The position numbers were made by a program, and so were the translations under genes. Source: Kutzneria viridogrisea (GTDB taxonomy: Bacteria > Actinomycetota > Actinomycetes > Mycobacteriales > Pseudonocardiaceae). Taken from it: a stretch of 64,000 bases of DNA. The stretch spans positions 620,001 to 684,000 of the forward strand of contig JACJID010000003.1 in assembly GCA_014138725.1 (NCBI GenBank). The letters run 5' to 3'. Below, piece by piece: positions 34,277 through 43,456 of this stretch (positions within the stretch are counted from its first letter, which is position 1; each line of letters starts with the position of its first letter). Under the pieces are notes generated by a model. It did not search any database, was not told where the DNA came from, and saw only the letters and a program-made list of their open reading frames with translations.

Positions 34277-35014
34277 TCACCCCTGATTCAGTGCCAGCAA
34301 CTGCGAGACGGTGACGAACCGGTAGCCGCGGGCCCGCAACTGGTCGATGATCGGCCCGAGGGCGGCACGGGTCTGCTCGCGGCCCTGGTACATGCCGTGC
34401 AGCAGCACGATCGAACCGGGCGTCACGTGGTTCACGGTGTAGTCGGTGATCGCCGAGGCGCTGCGGTCGACCTCCGGGTAGGAGTTGGGCTCCACGTCCC
34501 AGGTGATCGTTCGGCGGTCGTGCTCGTGCAGGTAGTAGGGCAGCGCGAGCAGCTTCTTGCCGTTGGGCGGCCGGAAGGTGATCTCGCCGGTGTAGCCGGT
34601 GCGCCGGATCAGCTCGTCGGTGCGTTCCACCTCCTCAGCGACGAACTGCGGGCTCACCAGCACCATGCGCTGGTGCGAGTAGGTGTGGTTGCCGATCTCG
34701 TGACCGGCCTGGGCGATGGCCCTGCCCAGTTCGGGGTGCGCGGCCAGGTCACGGCCGATCAGGTAGAACGTGCCGTGCACTCCCCTGCTCGCCAGTGTGT
34801 CCAGCATCGGTTGCGCGCCAACGGGATCCGGTCCGTCGTCGAAGGTCAGCGCGAGGACCTTCTCAGCGGTGTCGACCCGGCTGGTGAGCCCGCCGAAGAA
34901 CTGGAAGGTGCGCGCGCTGGCCAGTCGCAGCAGGCCGAAGGCCGACAACGGGAGCAGCACGAGGAGCACGCCGAGCACGATCAGCAGACGGCGTGGCCGC
35001 GGGAACGAGCGCAT
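34277..35014 (-). CDS. Membrane-anchored polysaccharide deacetylase (CE4)
   Basis: 245 residues with an N-terminal anchor (LLIVLGVLLVLLPLSAFGLL) and a NodB homology domain: motif 1 LTFDDGPDP, motif 2 HEIGNHTYSH (metal His pair), motif 3 TFRPPNGKK, motif 5 SIVLLHGMYQG. Removes acetyl groups from GlcNAc- or MurNAc-containing polymers outside the membrane, or deacetylates a wall glycan. ATG 35014 chosen because it begins the anchor; the frame is open further upstream. Divergent from the FAD enzyme gene. Confidence 0.85.
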   Translation of the reverse strand: MRSFPRPRRLLIVLGVLLVLLPLSAFGLLRLASARTFQFFGGLTSRVDTAEKVLALTFDDGPDPVGAQPMLDTLASRGVHGTFYLIGRDLAAHPELGRAIAQAGHEIGNHTYSHQRMVLVSPQFVAEEVERTDELIRRTGYTGEITFRPPNGKKLLALPYYLHEHDRRTITWDVEPNSYPEVDRSASAITDYTVNHVTPGSIVLLHGMYQGREQTRAALGPIIDQLRARGYRFVTVSQLLALNQG

Positions 35015-35132
35015 GCGGGCAGCTTTCCCGTGCCCGCCCCCGCGAGGAAGCGGCGGAGGTACTAGTACCTGCGGCACAATGACGGGCGCCACCGCTGCCC
35101 GAAGGGGCAAGCCACTGCCGAGGGGAACGTCG

Positions 35133-36578
35133 TTGCGCGGACTGGTCCTGGGAGGCGGTCTCGCGGGCACGCTGGCCGCCGCCGCACTCGGCGTGCACTG
35201 CACGCAGGTCACGGTCGTGGAGCGCGACCGCTACCCGGACGGCCCCAGGCACCGCAAGGGCGTTCCGCAGGGCAAGCACACGCACACCCTCATGTCGGGC
35301 GGGGTGCGCACGATCGAGCAGTTGCTGCCCGGCACGCTGGACCGGCTGCTGGCGGCGGGCGCCCAGTACATCGGCGTGCCCAACCGGCTGCTGTCGTACA
35401 TGCCTGGTGGGTGGCGGCCGCGGGACCCCGAGCTGCAGTTCGTGATCGGCACGACCCGTGCGCTGCTGGACTGGACCATTCGGCGTCAACTGTCCGGGGT
35501 GGAGTTCCTGGAGGGCACCGAGGTGGTGGGCCTGCTCGGTGACGCGACCCGGATCACCGGCGCGCGGGTGCGGGACCGGGCCACCGGGGAGTTCGCCCAG
35601 GTGCACGCGGACTTCGTCGTGGACGCGACCGGGCGCGGGTCGGCCACGGCTACCTGGCTGGCCGCGCTGGGGCTACCCGCGGTGACCCAGGAGGCACAGG
35701 GGCCGGGGATCTTCTACTCCAGCAGGGTCTTCCGCGCCCCACGGGGCAGCGAGTTCGCCGCGGTGTTCATCGCACCGGACCCGAACGTGGACCGCAGGCT
35801 GCGCAGCGGGGTGCTGCTGCCCGTCGAGGACGAGCAGTGGCTTTTCACGTTGACCGGGGTGCGTGACGACGAGCCGCCAGTGGACGCCAGGGGCTTCACC
35901 GAGTACGCGGACGGGCTGAGCCATCCCCTGCTGGGGCAGTTGATGCGCCGCGCCGAGCCGCTCGGCGACCCGTTCGGCTTCCGGATCGCGGCCAACCGCA
36001 GGCTGCGCTACGACCAGCTCAGCCGGTGGCCGGAGTGCTTCGTCGTGATCGGCGACGCCGCCTGCGAGTACAACCCCGTGTACGGGCACGGCATGACTGT
36101 CGCCGCCCGCAATGCACTGGCAGTGCGGGAAGGTCTGCGCCACGGGGTCGGCGCGCACGCGATCCAGCAGGACGTGACCAAGGCCGGGCTGGACGCCTGG
36201 CAGGTCGCGACCGAGGTGGACACGCGCCTGGTCGGCATCCTGGAGAACCAGCCGGTCGACCTGCTCACCCGCCTGCGCTACCGCTTCGCCGACCGGATGA
36301 CCCGCAGCAGCCCGACCCGACCCGCCCTGAACAAGGCGCGGCTCGACGTGTTCACGCTGTCGGTACCGACCCGTGAGGCGATCACCGCGCGGGTGATCTG
36401 GGAGGCGCTGCTCGGACCGGCCGGTCCCCCGCTGGCGGACCCGCCCCTCACCCCCGCCGAGCACGCAATCCTCCACCCCACCGAGCCCCGCCCTACGGGG
36501 GACGAGCCCCGCCCTGGGGAGCGCGAGTCCCGCTCTGCGGAGGACGAGTCCCGCTCTGGGGACGACGAGTCCCGCTGA
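35133..36578 (+). CDS. FAD-dependent oxidoreductase with repeat-encoded C-terminal tail
   Basis: 481 residues. LVLGGGLAGTLAAAAL is the FAD-binding GxGxxG, VVIGDAACEYNPVYGHGMTV the second FAD motif, as in squalene-epoxidase/halogenase/geranylgeranyl-reductase-like flavoproteins. TTG 35133 is used since GAGGGG precedes it by 8 bases and the Rossmann strand follows at once; ATG 35079 is the alternative. The last residues repeat a heptapeptide: EPRPTGD, EPRPGER, ESRSAED, ESRSGDD, ESR. These are encoded by the start of the 21-bp array, read in frame. Substrate unknown. Confidence 0.7.
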   Translation: MRGLVLGGGLAGTLAAAALGVHCTQVTVVERDRYPDGPRHRKGVPQGKHTHTLMSGGVRTIEQLLPGTLDRLLAAGAQYIGVPNRLLSYMPGGWRPRDPELQFVIGTTRALLDWTIRRQLSGVEFLEGTEVVGLLGDATRITGARVRDRATGEFAQVHADFVVDATGRGSATATWLAALGLPAVTQEAQGPGIFYSSRVFRAPRGSEFAAVFIAPDPNVDRRLRSGVLLPVEDEQWLFTLTGVRDDEPPVDARGFTEYADGLSHPLLGQLMRRAEPLGDPFGFRIAANRRLRYDQLSRWPECFVVIGDAACEYNPVYGHGMTVAARNALAVREGLRHGVGAHAIQQDVTKAGLDAWQVATEVDTRLVGILENQPVDLLTRLRYRFADRMTRSSPTRPALNKARLDVFTLSVPTREAITARVIWEALLGPAGPPLADPPLTPAEHAILHPTEPRPTGDEPRPGERESRSAEDESRSGDDESR

Positions 36579-37147
36579 CACGACGGCGAGTCCCGCCCGG
36601 GCGAACGCGAACTACGCCCAGCAGCCGACGACTCTCGGCCACACGGCAGTGAGTCCCGCTCCGGCGAACCCGTGTCCCGCCGAGCGGACGACGAGTCCCG
36701 CCCAGGTGAGCGCGAGCCCCGCCCACACGACGACGAGTCCCGTCCAGGCGAGCGCGAGTCCCGCTGCCTCCGGTCACGGGACAGCGGGACTCACACACAG
36801 GACAGCGGAACTCACTGTCACGCAGCGGGACTCGCGCCCCGCAGAGTGGGACTCACGCACCCGGCAACGGGACTCGCGCCTCGCACAACGGGACTCGCGC
36901 GCCTCAGCGCGGGACTCGCCCACCCGGCAACGGGACTCGCGCATCGCAGAACGGGACTCACGCCCCACAGAGCGAGACTCGCCCGCCAGACAACGGGACT
37001 CGCCCACCCCACAGCGAGACTCACGCCTCGCAGAACGGGACGCCCGCCCCATAGCGGGACTCACGCGCCTCAGAGCGGGACGCCCGCCGCCCAGCGGGAC
37101 TCACGATCCCCACAGCGGGATTCGCGCCCCGCAGAGCGGGACTCGCG
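36489..37147. repeat. 21-bp-period GAGTCCCG / CGGGACTC array, copy 2
   Basis: About eight good and several degenerate GAGTCCCG units (36489 to about 36765) are followed, after a switch near 36773, by about 18 inverted CGGGACTC-type units to 37147, period about 21 bp. The array begins inside the coding sequence of the FAD enzyme and fills the 577-bp gap to the convergent secreted-protein gene; no gene is seen in the gap. Same design as 2711-2900. Confidence 0.9.
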
Positions 37148-37156
37148 GGCTGGGGG

Positions 37157-37753
37157 TCAGTGCTGGGTGCCGCCGCCACCGGTGGCGACGCCGCCGACCG
37201 GCTTGACCTTGACCTGCTGCTCGGGGGCGGTCGCGGGCTTGGTGGTCGGCGCGGTGGCCGGGGCCGAGGTCGCCGGGGCGCTGGTCACCGGCGAGGAGGT
37301 CACCGGCGCCGTGGTCGGCACGACCAACTTCGGCGTGGCGATGTCCACGGCCTCGTCGGCGATCGCCTGCGCGTCGCCGGCCTGGGCCATGCCCTGGCCG
37401 ACGAGGATCCGCACGTCGTGGGTCATACCGGGGACGCTGCCCGGCTGGTCCAGGAACACCTGGGCGTCGTCGAGCATCTTCTGGGCGTCGGCCTTGGCCT
37501 TGTTCGCCGCCTCGATGGCCGCCTTGGCCTGCTCGGGCGTGGTGGCGTCCTCGGCCTTCTGCTTGGCCACGCGCGCGTCGGCCTTCGCCTGCTGGCCCGC
37601 GGCGTTGAGCTTGCGGGCGGTGCGCGCCGTCTCCTGGGCCGGGTCGCTGGCGGTGGTCGCCTGCTCGGTGAGCGCGACGGCCGGTGCACCGGTCGCGGTC
37701 AGCACGGCCCCAGCCAGCAGCACGGACGCGACGAATCTCTTGCCGATCTTCAC
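37157..37753 (-). CDS. Secreted Ala-rich coiled-coil protein
   Basis: 198 residues: signal peptide MKIGKRFVASVLLAGAVLTA..AVA, then an Ala/Lys/Glu-rich helical region (about 40-130, EQAKAAIEAANKAKADAQKM) likely a coiled coil, then a Thr/Pro/Ala tail (about 145-180) typical of wall-spanning linkers. No catalytic motif; no transmembrane anchor or sortase motif at the end. Function unknown. It is convergent with the 21-bp array end and immediately upstream of no operon. Confidence 0.6.
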   Translation of the reverse strand: MKIGKRFVASVLLAGAVLTATGAPAVALTEQATTASDPAQETARTARKLNAAGQQAKADARVAKQKAEDATTPEQAKAAIEAANKAKADAQKMLDDAQVFLDQPGSVPGMTHDVRILVGQGMAQAGDAQAIADEAVDIATPKLVVPTTAPVTSSPVTSAPATSAPATAPTTKPATAPEQQVKVKPVGGVATGGGGTQH

Positions 37754-37802
37754 AATTCCCCCTCATCAGGACATTCGCGTCGTGAGGCTACGCGAGCATC
37801 CT

Positions 37803-38600
37803 TCACCGCGCCAAGACCGCTACGAAGCGCTCAACGGTCGTCACGGATTCGGTCCACCCCAGGCCCTGCGCCAGCCGCATCATCGCGGGCGCCTCGACCG
37901 CGGCGCCCGCGACCACCTCGGCGTCGGCGAACACCTCGTGCACCGTGCCGTCGGCGAGCACCCGGCCCTGGGCCATCGCGACGACCCGGTCGAAGTTCTC
38001 GGCCACGAAGTCCATGTCGTGCGTGATGGCGATCACCGTGCGGCCCCTGGCGTGCAACTGGGCGATCACCTCACTGACGTCGCGGACCCCGGCGTGGTCC
38101 TGGCCGGTGGTCGGCTCGTCGAAGACCACGACGGGCGTGTCCATGGCCAGCACCGAGGCGATCGCCACGCGCTTTCGCTCCGCGAGGGACAGGTGGTACG
38201 GGTGGGACGTGGCGTGCTCGGTGAGCCGGGTCGCGGTCAGCGCCCAGTCGACCAGCTCGTCACGCCGCGCGCGGTCGTACCCGAGGTTGCGCGGCCCGAA
38301 CTCCACCTCGGCCCGCACGGTCCTGGCGAACAGCTGCTCGTTGGGGTTCTGGAACACGTAGCCCACCGTGCGGGCCAGTTCGGCGATCTCCCGCCCGGCT
38401 AGGTCCTGCCCGTCGACGAGCACCCGGCCGCCCGTGGCGCGGAAGATCCCGTTGAGGTGGCGCACCAACGTGGTCTTGCCGGCCCCGTTCTGCCCCACGA
38501 TCGCCACCCGCTCACCGTCTGCAATGGACAGTGAAACGCCTTGCAGCGCAACGGTTCCCGATGAGTACGTGTAGTGCAGGTCCTCGACCTGGATGCTCAC
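37803..38600 (-). CDS. ECF transporter ATPase (EcfA-type), second
   Basis: 265 residues. ABC ATPase motifs: VGQNGAGKTT (Walker A), Q-loop VFQNPNEQLFARTV, signature LSLAERKRVAIA (atypical of LSGGQ), Walker B VVVFDEPTT, and ITHDMDFV switch His. Q-loop FQNP with EQ and the family fit EcfA ATPases that drive S-component uptake. GTG 38600 overlaps the end of the first ATPase gene by four bases. Last gene of the DeoR-headed operon. Confidence 0.85.
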   Translation of the reverse strand: MSIQVEDLHYTYSSGTVALQGVSLSIADGERVAIVGQNGAGKTTLVRHLNGIFRATGGRVLVDGQDLAGREIAELARTVGYVFQNPNEQLFARTVRAEVEFGPRNLGYDRARRDELVDWALTATRLTEHATSHPYHLSLAERKRVAIASVLAMDTPVVVFDEPTTGQDHAGVRDVSEVIAQLHARGRTVIAITHDMDFVAENFDRVVAMAQGRVLADGTVHEVFADAEVVAGAAVEAPAMMRLAQGLGWTESVTTVERFVAVLAR

Positions 38601-39433
38601 CGCGCACCCCCGAACCCGGCCAGGGCCTGGTCCAGGGTCACCGGCAGCGCGGCACCGGAGGGCCAGCGCCCACCGGCCCGCACCGCGGCGGTGGTGAACC
38701 GGGTGTGGCCGATGCCCCACTCGACCAGCTCGGGCGCGGCCAGCACTGTCCCAGGTGGACCGTCCATGCGCAGTTCCCCATCCACCAGAACGACAACCCT
38801 GTCCGCGAACTCCGCCAACCGCTCGATCTTGTGTTCGATCAGCACCACCGTGATGTCACGACTGCGCAGCTCACCCAGTGCCTCGAACACCAGCCGACTG
38901 CCCGCCGGGTCGAGCTGGGAGGTCGGCTCGTCCAGCACCAGCACGTCGGGGTTCATCACCAACATCGCCCCCAGCGCGACGAGCTGCTGCTGGCCGCCGG
39001 ACAGCTCGTAGGGCGAACGCTCGGCCAGGTGCTCGATCCGCAGGCGCCGCAACACCTCCCGCACGGCGATCAGCATGTCCTGGCGCGGCACACCGAGGTT
39101 CTCCAGCCCGAAGGCCAACTCCTCGGCCACGGTGAACTTCGCGCCGGAGATCTGGTTGAACGGGTTCTGCGACACCATGCCCACGCGGGTGACCAGGTCC
39201 GGCAGCGGGGTGTCGACCACGTGCAGCCCACCGATCTCCACCCGGCCGGTGACCTCGCCGCCGAGCACGTGTGGGATGTACCCGGCCAGGGCCTGGGCCA
39301 GCGTGGTCTTGCCCGCCCCGCTGGGGCCGACCACACCGAGGAACTGTCCACTCGGGACGTTCAGGTCGATCTCGCGCAGCACCGGGCGCGCGGTCTCCGG
39401 GTAGGTGTAGCCGAGCTTGTCAACGGTGATCAC
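38597..39433 (-). CDS. ECF transporter ATPase (EcfA-type), first
   Basis: 278 residues. VGPSGAGKTT (Walker A), QNPFNQISGAKFTVAEE (Q-loop, ECF-like), signature LSGGQQQLVALG, Walker B VLVLDEPTSQLDPAG, switch IEHKI. The GTG start overlaps the EcfT stop by four bases. Together with the other ATPase and EcfT it makes the energising module of an ECF transporter. Confidence 0.85.
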   Translation of the reverse strand: MITVDKLGYTYPETARPVLREIDLNVPSGQFLGVVGPSGAGKTTLAQALAGYIPHVLGGEVTGRVEIGGLHVVDTPLPDLVTRVGMVSQNPFNQISGAKFTVAEELAFGLENLGVPRQDMLIAVREVLRRLRIEHLAERSPYELSGGQQQLVALGAMLVMNPDVLVLDEPTSQLDPAGSRLVFEALGELRSRDITVVLIEHKIERLAEFADRVVVLVDGELRMDGPPGTVLAAPELVEWGIGHTRFTTAAVRAGGRWPSGAALPVTLDQALAGFGGAR

Positions 39434-40212
39434 GACACCACCCCCGTGGTGGTCAGGGCGATCGCGGTCAGCGCCGCCAGCAGCATGAGCCAGCGGGCGA
39501 GCCGCTGTGCGGTGGAGTCCGGGATCACGGTGTAGCTGGTGCGCCGCGCCGTGGAGCCGAAGGCCCGTGCCTCCATGGCGATCGACCTCTCGTCCACTTC
39601 GGACAGTGCACCGAGGATCAGCGGGCTGATCAGCGGGACCAGTGCGCGGACCCGGCTCACCAACCCGGTGTCGGTGCGCAGGCCCCGGGCGCGCTGGGCC
39701 TGCAGGATGCCCTGGGCCCGCTGGCGGAACGCCGGGATGATCTGCAGGGTCGCCGACACCACGTAGCTGATCTTCGGCGGCAGCCCGCGGGCGACCAGCG
39801 CGGTCATCAGGTCTCCGGGGTGCGTGGTGAGCAGCAGGAACAGGAAGGAACCGGTGAGCACCACCAGGCGCAGGGCGGTGCGCGCGGCGAACAGTAGGCC
39901 GTCGGCGTGCACCGAGAGCGGGCCGAGCGTGAGCAGGACCTGCCCGCCGCCGGGGTAGAACAGGCCCTGGATCACGAACAGCAGCAGGATCACCGGCAGC
40001 AGGAAGCGGCTCATCGTGGCCAGGAACCGGCGCTGCACCCCGCTGGCGAGCACCGCGGGCAGCAGCACCAGCACCAGCAGGGCCACCGGCCACCACAGCA
40101 CCGGCAGTGCGAACGCGGTGACCACCAGGGTCAGGCTCAGCGACAGCTTGGTGACCGGGTTCCAGCCGTGCACCCGGCTGCGGCCCGCCTGGTAGAAGTC
40201 CAGGGTCGCCAT
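39430..40212 (-). CDS. ECF transporter transmembrane subunit (EcfT)
   Basis: 260 residues, five to six membrane helices. The coupling helices carry QAQRARGLRTDTG and SIAMEARAFGS, matching the two A-R-G motifs by which EcfT contacts the ATPases. The ATG overlaps the S-component stop (TGATG), and the stop overlaps the ATPase start, so the four transporter genes are translationally coupled. Confidence 0.85.
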   Translation of the reverse strand: MATLDFYQAGRSRVHGWNPVTKLSLSLTLVVTAFALPVLWWPVALLVLVLLPAVLASGVQRRFLATMSRFLLPVILLLFVIQGLFYPGGGQVLLTLGPLSVHADGLLFAARTALRLVVLTGSFLFLLLTTHPGDLMTALVARGLPPKISYVVSATLQIIPAFRQRAQGILQAQRARGLRTDTGLVSRVRALVPLISPLILGALSEVDERSIAMEARAFGSTARRTSYTVIPDSTAQRLARWLMLLAALTAIALTTTGVVS

Positions 40213-40970
40213 CACGCCTCCAGTGCGACGCGGCGGGCGAACACCCGGTGGCTGCGGGCGAAGGCGAAGCGCTGCCGGAACCGGGCGGGCAGCGCGAGCA
40301 GGATCAGGAAGGTCAGCGAGAAGGTCACCGTCTTGTCCAGCGGGTCGGAGATCAACCCCTGAAGGGTGGTGGAGGCCAACAGGGTGTTGCCGTAGGCCTG
40401 GAACACGCCGACCACCGCCGTGGTGCCCGCCGAGGTCGTGGCCCCGCCGTAGACGAAGGCGGAGATCGGCGAGGACACCAGCGCGGACACGATGCCGGTG
40501 AGCAGCCCGCTCAGCGCCGCCCACCACGGCCTGCGGAAGGCGCCGACCATCGCGGCCAGACCGGCCAGCGTGCCGATCTCGGCGGCGGTCACCGCGAAGG
40601 GCATGATCGTCGGGTTGATCGTCAGCCCCCAGATCACGCAGGTCAGCGCCCCGGTCGCGGCCCCGGCCGCCGGTCCGGCGAGCACGCCGACCAGCACGAT
40701 GCCGATCGAGTCCAGGTACAGCGGGATGCCGGTGGCCAGTGCCAGCTGGCCGACCACGATGTTGATCGCGATCGCGACCGGCACCAGTGCCACCGCCGAG
40801 GTGGACAGCCGGTCGGTGGCGCCGAGGATGATCAGCACCGAGCCGAGCAGGTAGCCCGCCAGCGCGACCAGCGCGCCGATCCCGCTCACCCCGGGCCGCT
40901 CCAGCACCAGGTAGACGTAGGTGGCCAGCACGACGAGCGTGCCTGCCGCGATCTTGACGGAGGGTCGCAC
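40212..40970 (-). CDS. ECF transporter substrate-binding (S) component
   Basis: 252 residues, six hydrophobic helices, with alternating small residues (GIPLYLDSIGIVLVGVLAGP, AATGALTCVIWGL) typical of EcfS proteins. It does not match the biotin, thiamin, riboflavin, folate or cobalt S families by any motif I recognise. Position, nine bases downstream of an FGGY kinase gene, points to a sugar or polyol substrate. Confidence 0.7.
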   Translation of the reverse strand: MRPSVKIAAGTLVVLATYVYLVLERPGVSGIGALVALAGYLLGSVLIILGATDRLSTSAVALVPVAIAINIVVGQLALATGIPLYLDSIGIVLVGVLAGPAAGAATGALTCVIWGLTINPTIMPFAVTAAEIGTLAGLAAMVGAFRRPWWAALSGLLTGIVSALVSSPISAFVYGGATTSAGTTAVVGVFQAYGNTLLASTTLQGLISDPLDKTVTFSLTFLILLALPARFRQRFAFARSHRVFARRVALEA

Positions 40971-40979
40971 CGCAGGAGC

Positions 40980-42446
40980 CTAACTGGTCCAGACCGGTGT
41001 GAGAGCCCCTATCAGGTCCAGGTACCGCTGGTAGTGGCTGTCGAACCGCTCGGCGCCGATCGGGTCAACGGTGAACCTCCGGCGCACCCGCACCGTGTCG
41101 GCCACGGCGCTGTCCAGGTCCGGCCACACGCCGACACCGATGCCCGCGAGCACCGCGGCACCGCGCGCCCCGGCCTCCTCGGTGTCGGTGATCTCCACGT
41201 CCACGCCCAGCCCGTCGGCGAACAGCTGCGGCCACACCGAACTGCGCGCGCCGCCGCCGGAAAGCCTTGCCGTGCCGTGCATCGGGAACGCCTCGCGCAG
41301 CGCGCCGACGTGCGTGCGGTGGTTGCACACCACGCCCTGGTAGAGCGCGCGCAGCAGGTGCCCACGGGTGTGCCAGCCGCGCAGGCCGAGGAACGAGGCC
41401 GAGGCCTCGGGCCCGTGCGGGGAGCCGTACAGGAACGGGTGGAACACCACATCGGACCGCTCGGCGAGCACCTCGCCGATCTCGGCGTCGATCTGCTCGT
41501 GCGGGACCGGGCCGATCACCGTGCGCAGCAACCAGTCCAGGTTGGTGGCCGAGGCCGGTGAGGTCGACATGTTCAGCCACCGGCCCGGCAGCAGGAACGC
41601 GCGGGCCTGCCAGCGCGGGTCCACGGCCACCGCGTCGGAGATCACCTGGTTGATGCTGAACGTGCCTGCCACCAAGGAGAGCTGGCCCGCCGAGAGCACC
41701 CCGTCGCCGACCGCGGCGGCGTCCACGTCGTGCGCCCCGGTGACCACCGGCGTGCCCGCGCGCAGCCCGGTGAACCCGGCGGCCTCGGCCGTCACCTCGC
41801 CGACCACCTCGGCGCAGCCTCGGATCGGCGGTAGCTTGTCCCGGATCCCGTTGAGCCCGAACAACTCCAGCGCCCGTTCGCTGTACTGCCCGCTGCGCAC
41901 CTCGCAGAACGAGGCGCTGGCCTCGGTGCGGTCGGTGGCGATCTCGCCGGTCAGCCGCAACCGCAGCCAGTCCTTGCAGAACAGCAGCCAGCGCGCGGAT
42001 TCCAGCACCTGTGGCTCGTGCGCGGACAGGTGCGCCAGTAGCGCGGAGGGCGAAGCCTCGAACGGCACCTGCCCGGTGAGCGCCAGCAGCTCCTCAAAGA
42101 TCCCCGCGGTGCGCCAGCGCTGGACCTCTTGGTGCGCCCGGGAATCCATGGCAGTGATCCCCGGGCGCACCGGCTCACCGGCCGCGTCCACCGCGTACAG
42201 CCCGTCGTTGTGCCCGACCACCGCGACCGCCAGCACCTGCCCGGGGTCGATCTCGCCGAGACAGCCGCGGATCGCCTCCCCGGCAGCACGCCACACCTCG
42301 TTGAGGTCCCGTTCCACCCACCTCGGCCGCGGGCTCACCGTCGGGCACCGCGCGGCCCCGACCGCCACGGCCCGTCCGGTCAGGTCGAACAGCACCGCCT
42401 TGGTGGCGGTCTGCCCGGCGTCGACTCCGAGCAGGTAGCCGGTCAC
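40980..42446 (-). CDS. FGGY-family carbohydrate kinase
   Basis: 488 residues. Opening LLGVDAGQTATKAVLFD is the ATP-phosphate motif, GTPVVTGAHDVDAAAVGDG and LSGGGARSSVWPQLFADGL are the two FGGY signatures. The size is near xylulokinase/ribulokinase. In an operon with a 2-hydroxyacid dehydrogenase, a PfkB kinase and an ECF transporter, it likely phosphorylates the imported sugar or polyol. Exact substrate cannot be read from the sequence. Start overlaps the dehydrogenase stop by four bases. Confidence 0.85.
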   Translation of the reverse strand: MTGYLLGVDAGQTATKAVLFDLTGRAVAVGAARCPTVSPRPRWVERDLNEVWRAAGEAIRGCLGEIDPGQVLAVAVVGHNDGLYAVDAAGEPVRPGITAMDSRAHQEVQRWRTAGIFEELLALTGQVPFEASPSALLAHLSAHEPQVLESARWLLFCKDWLRLRLTGEIATDRTEASASFCEVRSGQYSERALELFGLNGIRDKLPPIRGCAEVVGEVTAEAAGFTGLRAGTPVVTGAHDVDAAAVGDGVLSAGQLSLVAGTFSINQVISDAVAVDPRWQARAFLLPGRWLNMSTSPASATNLDWLLRTVIGPVPHEQIDAEIGEVLAERSDVVFHPFLYGSPHGPEASASFLGLRGWHTRGHLLRALYQGVVCNHRTHVGALREAFPMHGTARLSGGGARSSVWPQLFADGLGVDVEITDTEEAGARGAAVLAGIGVGVWPDLDSAVADTVRVRRRFTVDPIGAERFDSHYQRYLDLIGALTPVWTS

Positions 42447-43444
42447 GGCTGGGCCAGCGCGGCGATCCGCTCAGCCACCAGCCGCGCGGAGGTCCTGTTG
42501 GTGGCCAAGGTGTCCCCGGCGTAGTGCGGGGTGAGCGTCACGTTGTCCAGCTTGCGCCACGGCGAGTCCACCGGCAGCGGCTCCTCGTCGTACACGTCCA
42601 GCGCCGCGCCCGCGATCCGCCCGGCGGCCAGCACCTGGTACAGGTCCTCGTACCGTACGAGCCTGCTGCGCCCCACGTTGAGGAAGTACGCACTGGGCTT
42701 CATCAGCCCGAGCAGCTCCGCCCCGATGAACCGCTCGTTGTCCGGGGTCACCCGCGCCTGCACACTGAGGAAGTCCGCCTGCGCGAAGACTTCCTCCATG
42801 CTGGCGGCCTGCGCCCCGTACTCGGCCAGTTCTTCCTCGTACACGAAGGGATCGTGCACCAGCAGGCGCGGCGCGAACCCCGAGAGCTTGCGCGCCAGGT
42901 GCCTGCCCACGTGTCCGAAGCCCACCAGCCCCACCGTGGAGCCCGAGATCTCCTGTCCCGGTGCGGGGAACTGCTTGCGCCAGCCGCCCGCCTTGATCGA
43001 CGCGTCGGCCCTGGCGATGTCCCGCGCCTCGGACAGCATCAGCCCGATCGACAGCTCGGCCACCGCACTCGCGTTGCGCCCCGCGACGCCCATGACCTCG
43101 ATACCGCGCTCCTTCGCGGCAGCGAGGTCCACGTTCTCCAGACCTGCCCGCGCCACCACGACGGCTTTCAGGTTCGGCGCCGCGTCCATCACCGCCGTGG
43201 GCACCGGCGCGAAGTGCAGCGCCAGCACCTCCGCCTCGGCCGCCGCCGCGACGATCTCCTCGGGCACCGGGACCGCGTCAGGCCCTTCCCACTCCATGCG
43301 TTGCTGCGCCTCGTGTTGCGCAGCCTTGTCCCCCGCCCACTGGACTGTCCTCACCGGACCGAAGTTCGGTCCACATGCGACACCCAGGGCGTCCACGTAG
43401 TACTCGGCGGGGATGAAGTGGTCCCCGATCACCAAGGTGTGCAA
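42443..43444 (-). CDS. D-isomer 2-hydroxyacid dehydrogenase
   Basis: 333 residues. NAD-binding GLVGFGHVGRHLARKL (GxGxxG) near residue 170; catalytic Arg in NVGRSRLV, Glu in DVYDEEPLP and His in LTPHYAGDT are all present. It probably interconverts a hydroxyacid and ketoacid. Lying between PfkB and FGGY kinase genes it presumably handles a catabolic intermediate of the operon's substrate. Confidence 0.85.
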   Translation of the reverse strand: MHTLVIGDHFIPAEYYVDALGVACGPNFGPVRTVQWAGDKAAQHEAQQRMEWEGPDAVPVPEEIVAAAAEAEVLALHFAPVPTAVMDAAPNLKAVVVARAGLENVDLAAAKERGIEVMGVAGRNASAVAELSIGLMLSEARDIARADASIKAGGWRKQFPAPGQEISGSTVGLVGFGHVGRHLARKLSGFAPRLLVHDPFVYEEELAEYGAQAASMEEVFAQADFLSVQARVTPDNERFIGAELLGLMKPSAYFLNVGRSRLVRYEDLYQVLAAGRIAGAALDVYDEEPLPVDSPWRKLDNVTLTPHYAGDTLATNRTSARLVAERIAALAQP

Positions 43445-43456
43445 GCCGGTCTCCTC

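Noticed and set aside
36489-37147. CRISPR array
   Set aside because: Period is only about 21 bp with a degenerate core and no unique spacers of constant length; there is an orientation switch and no cas gene.
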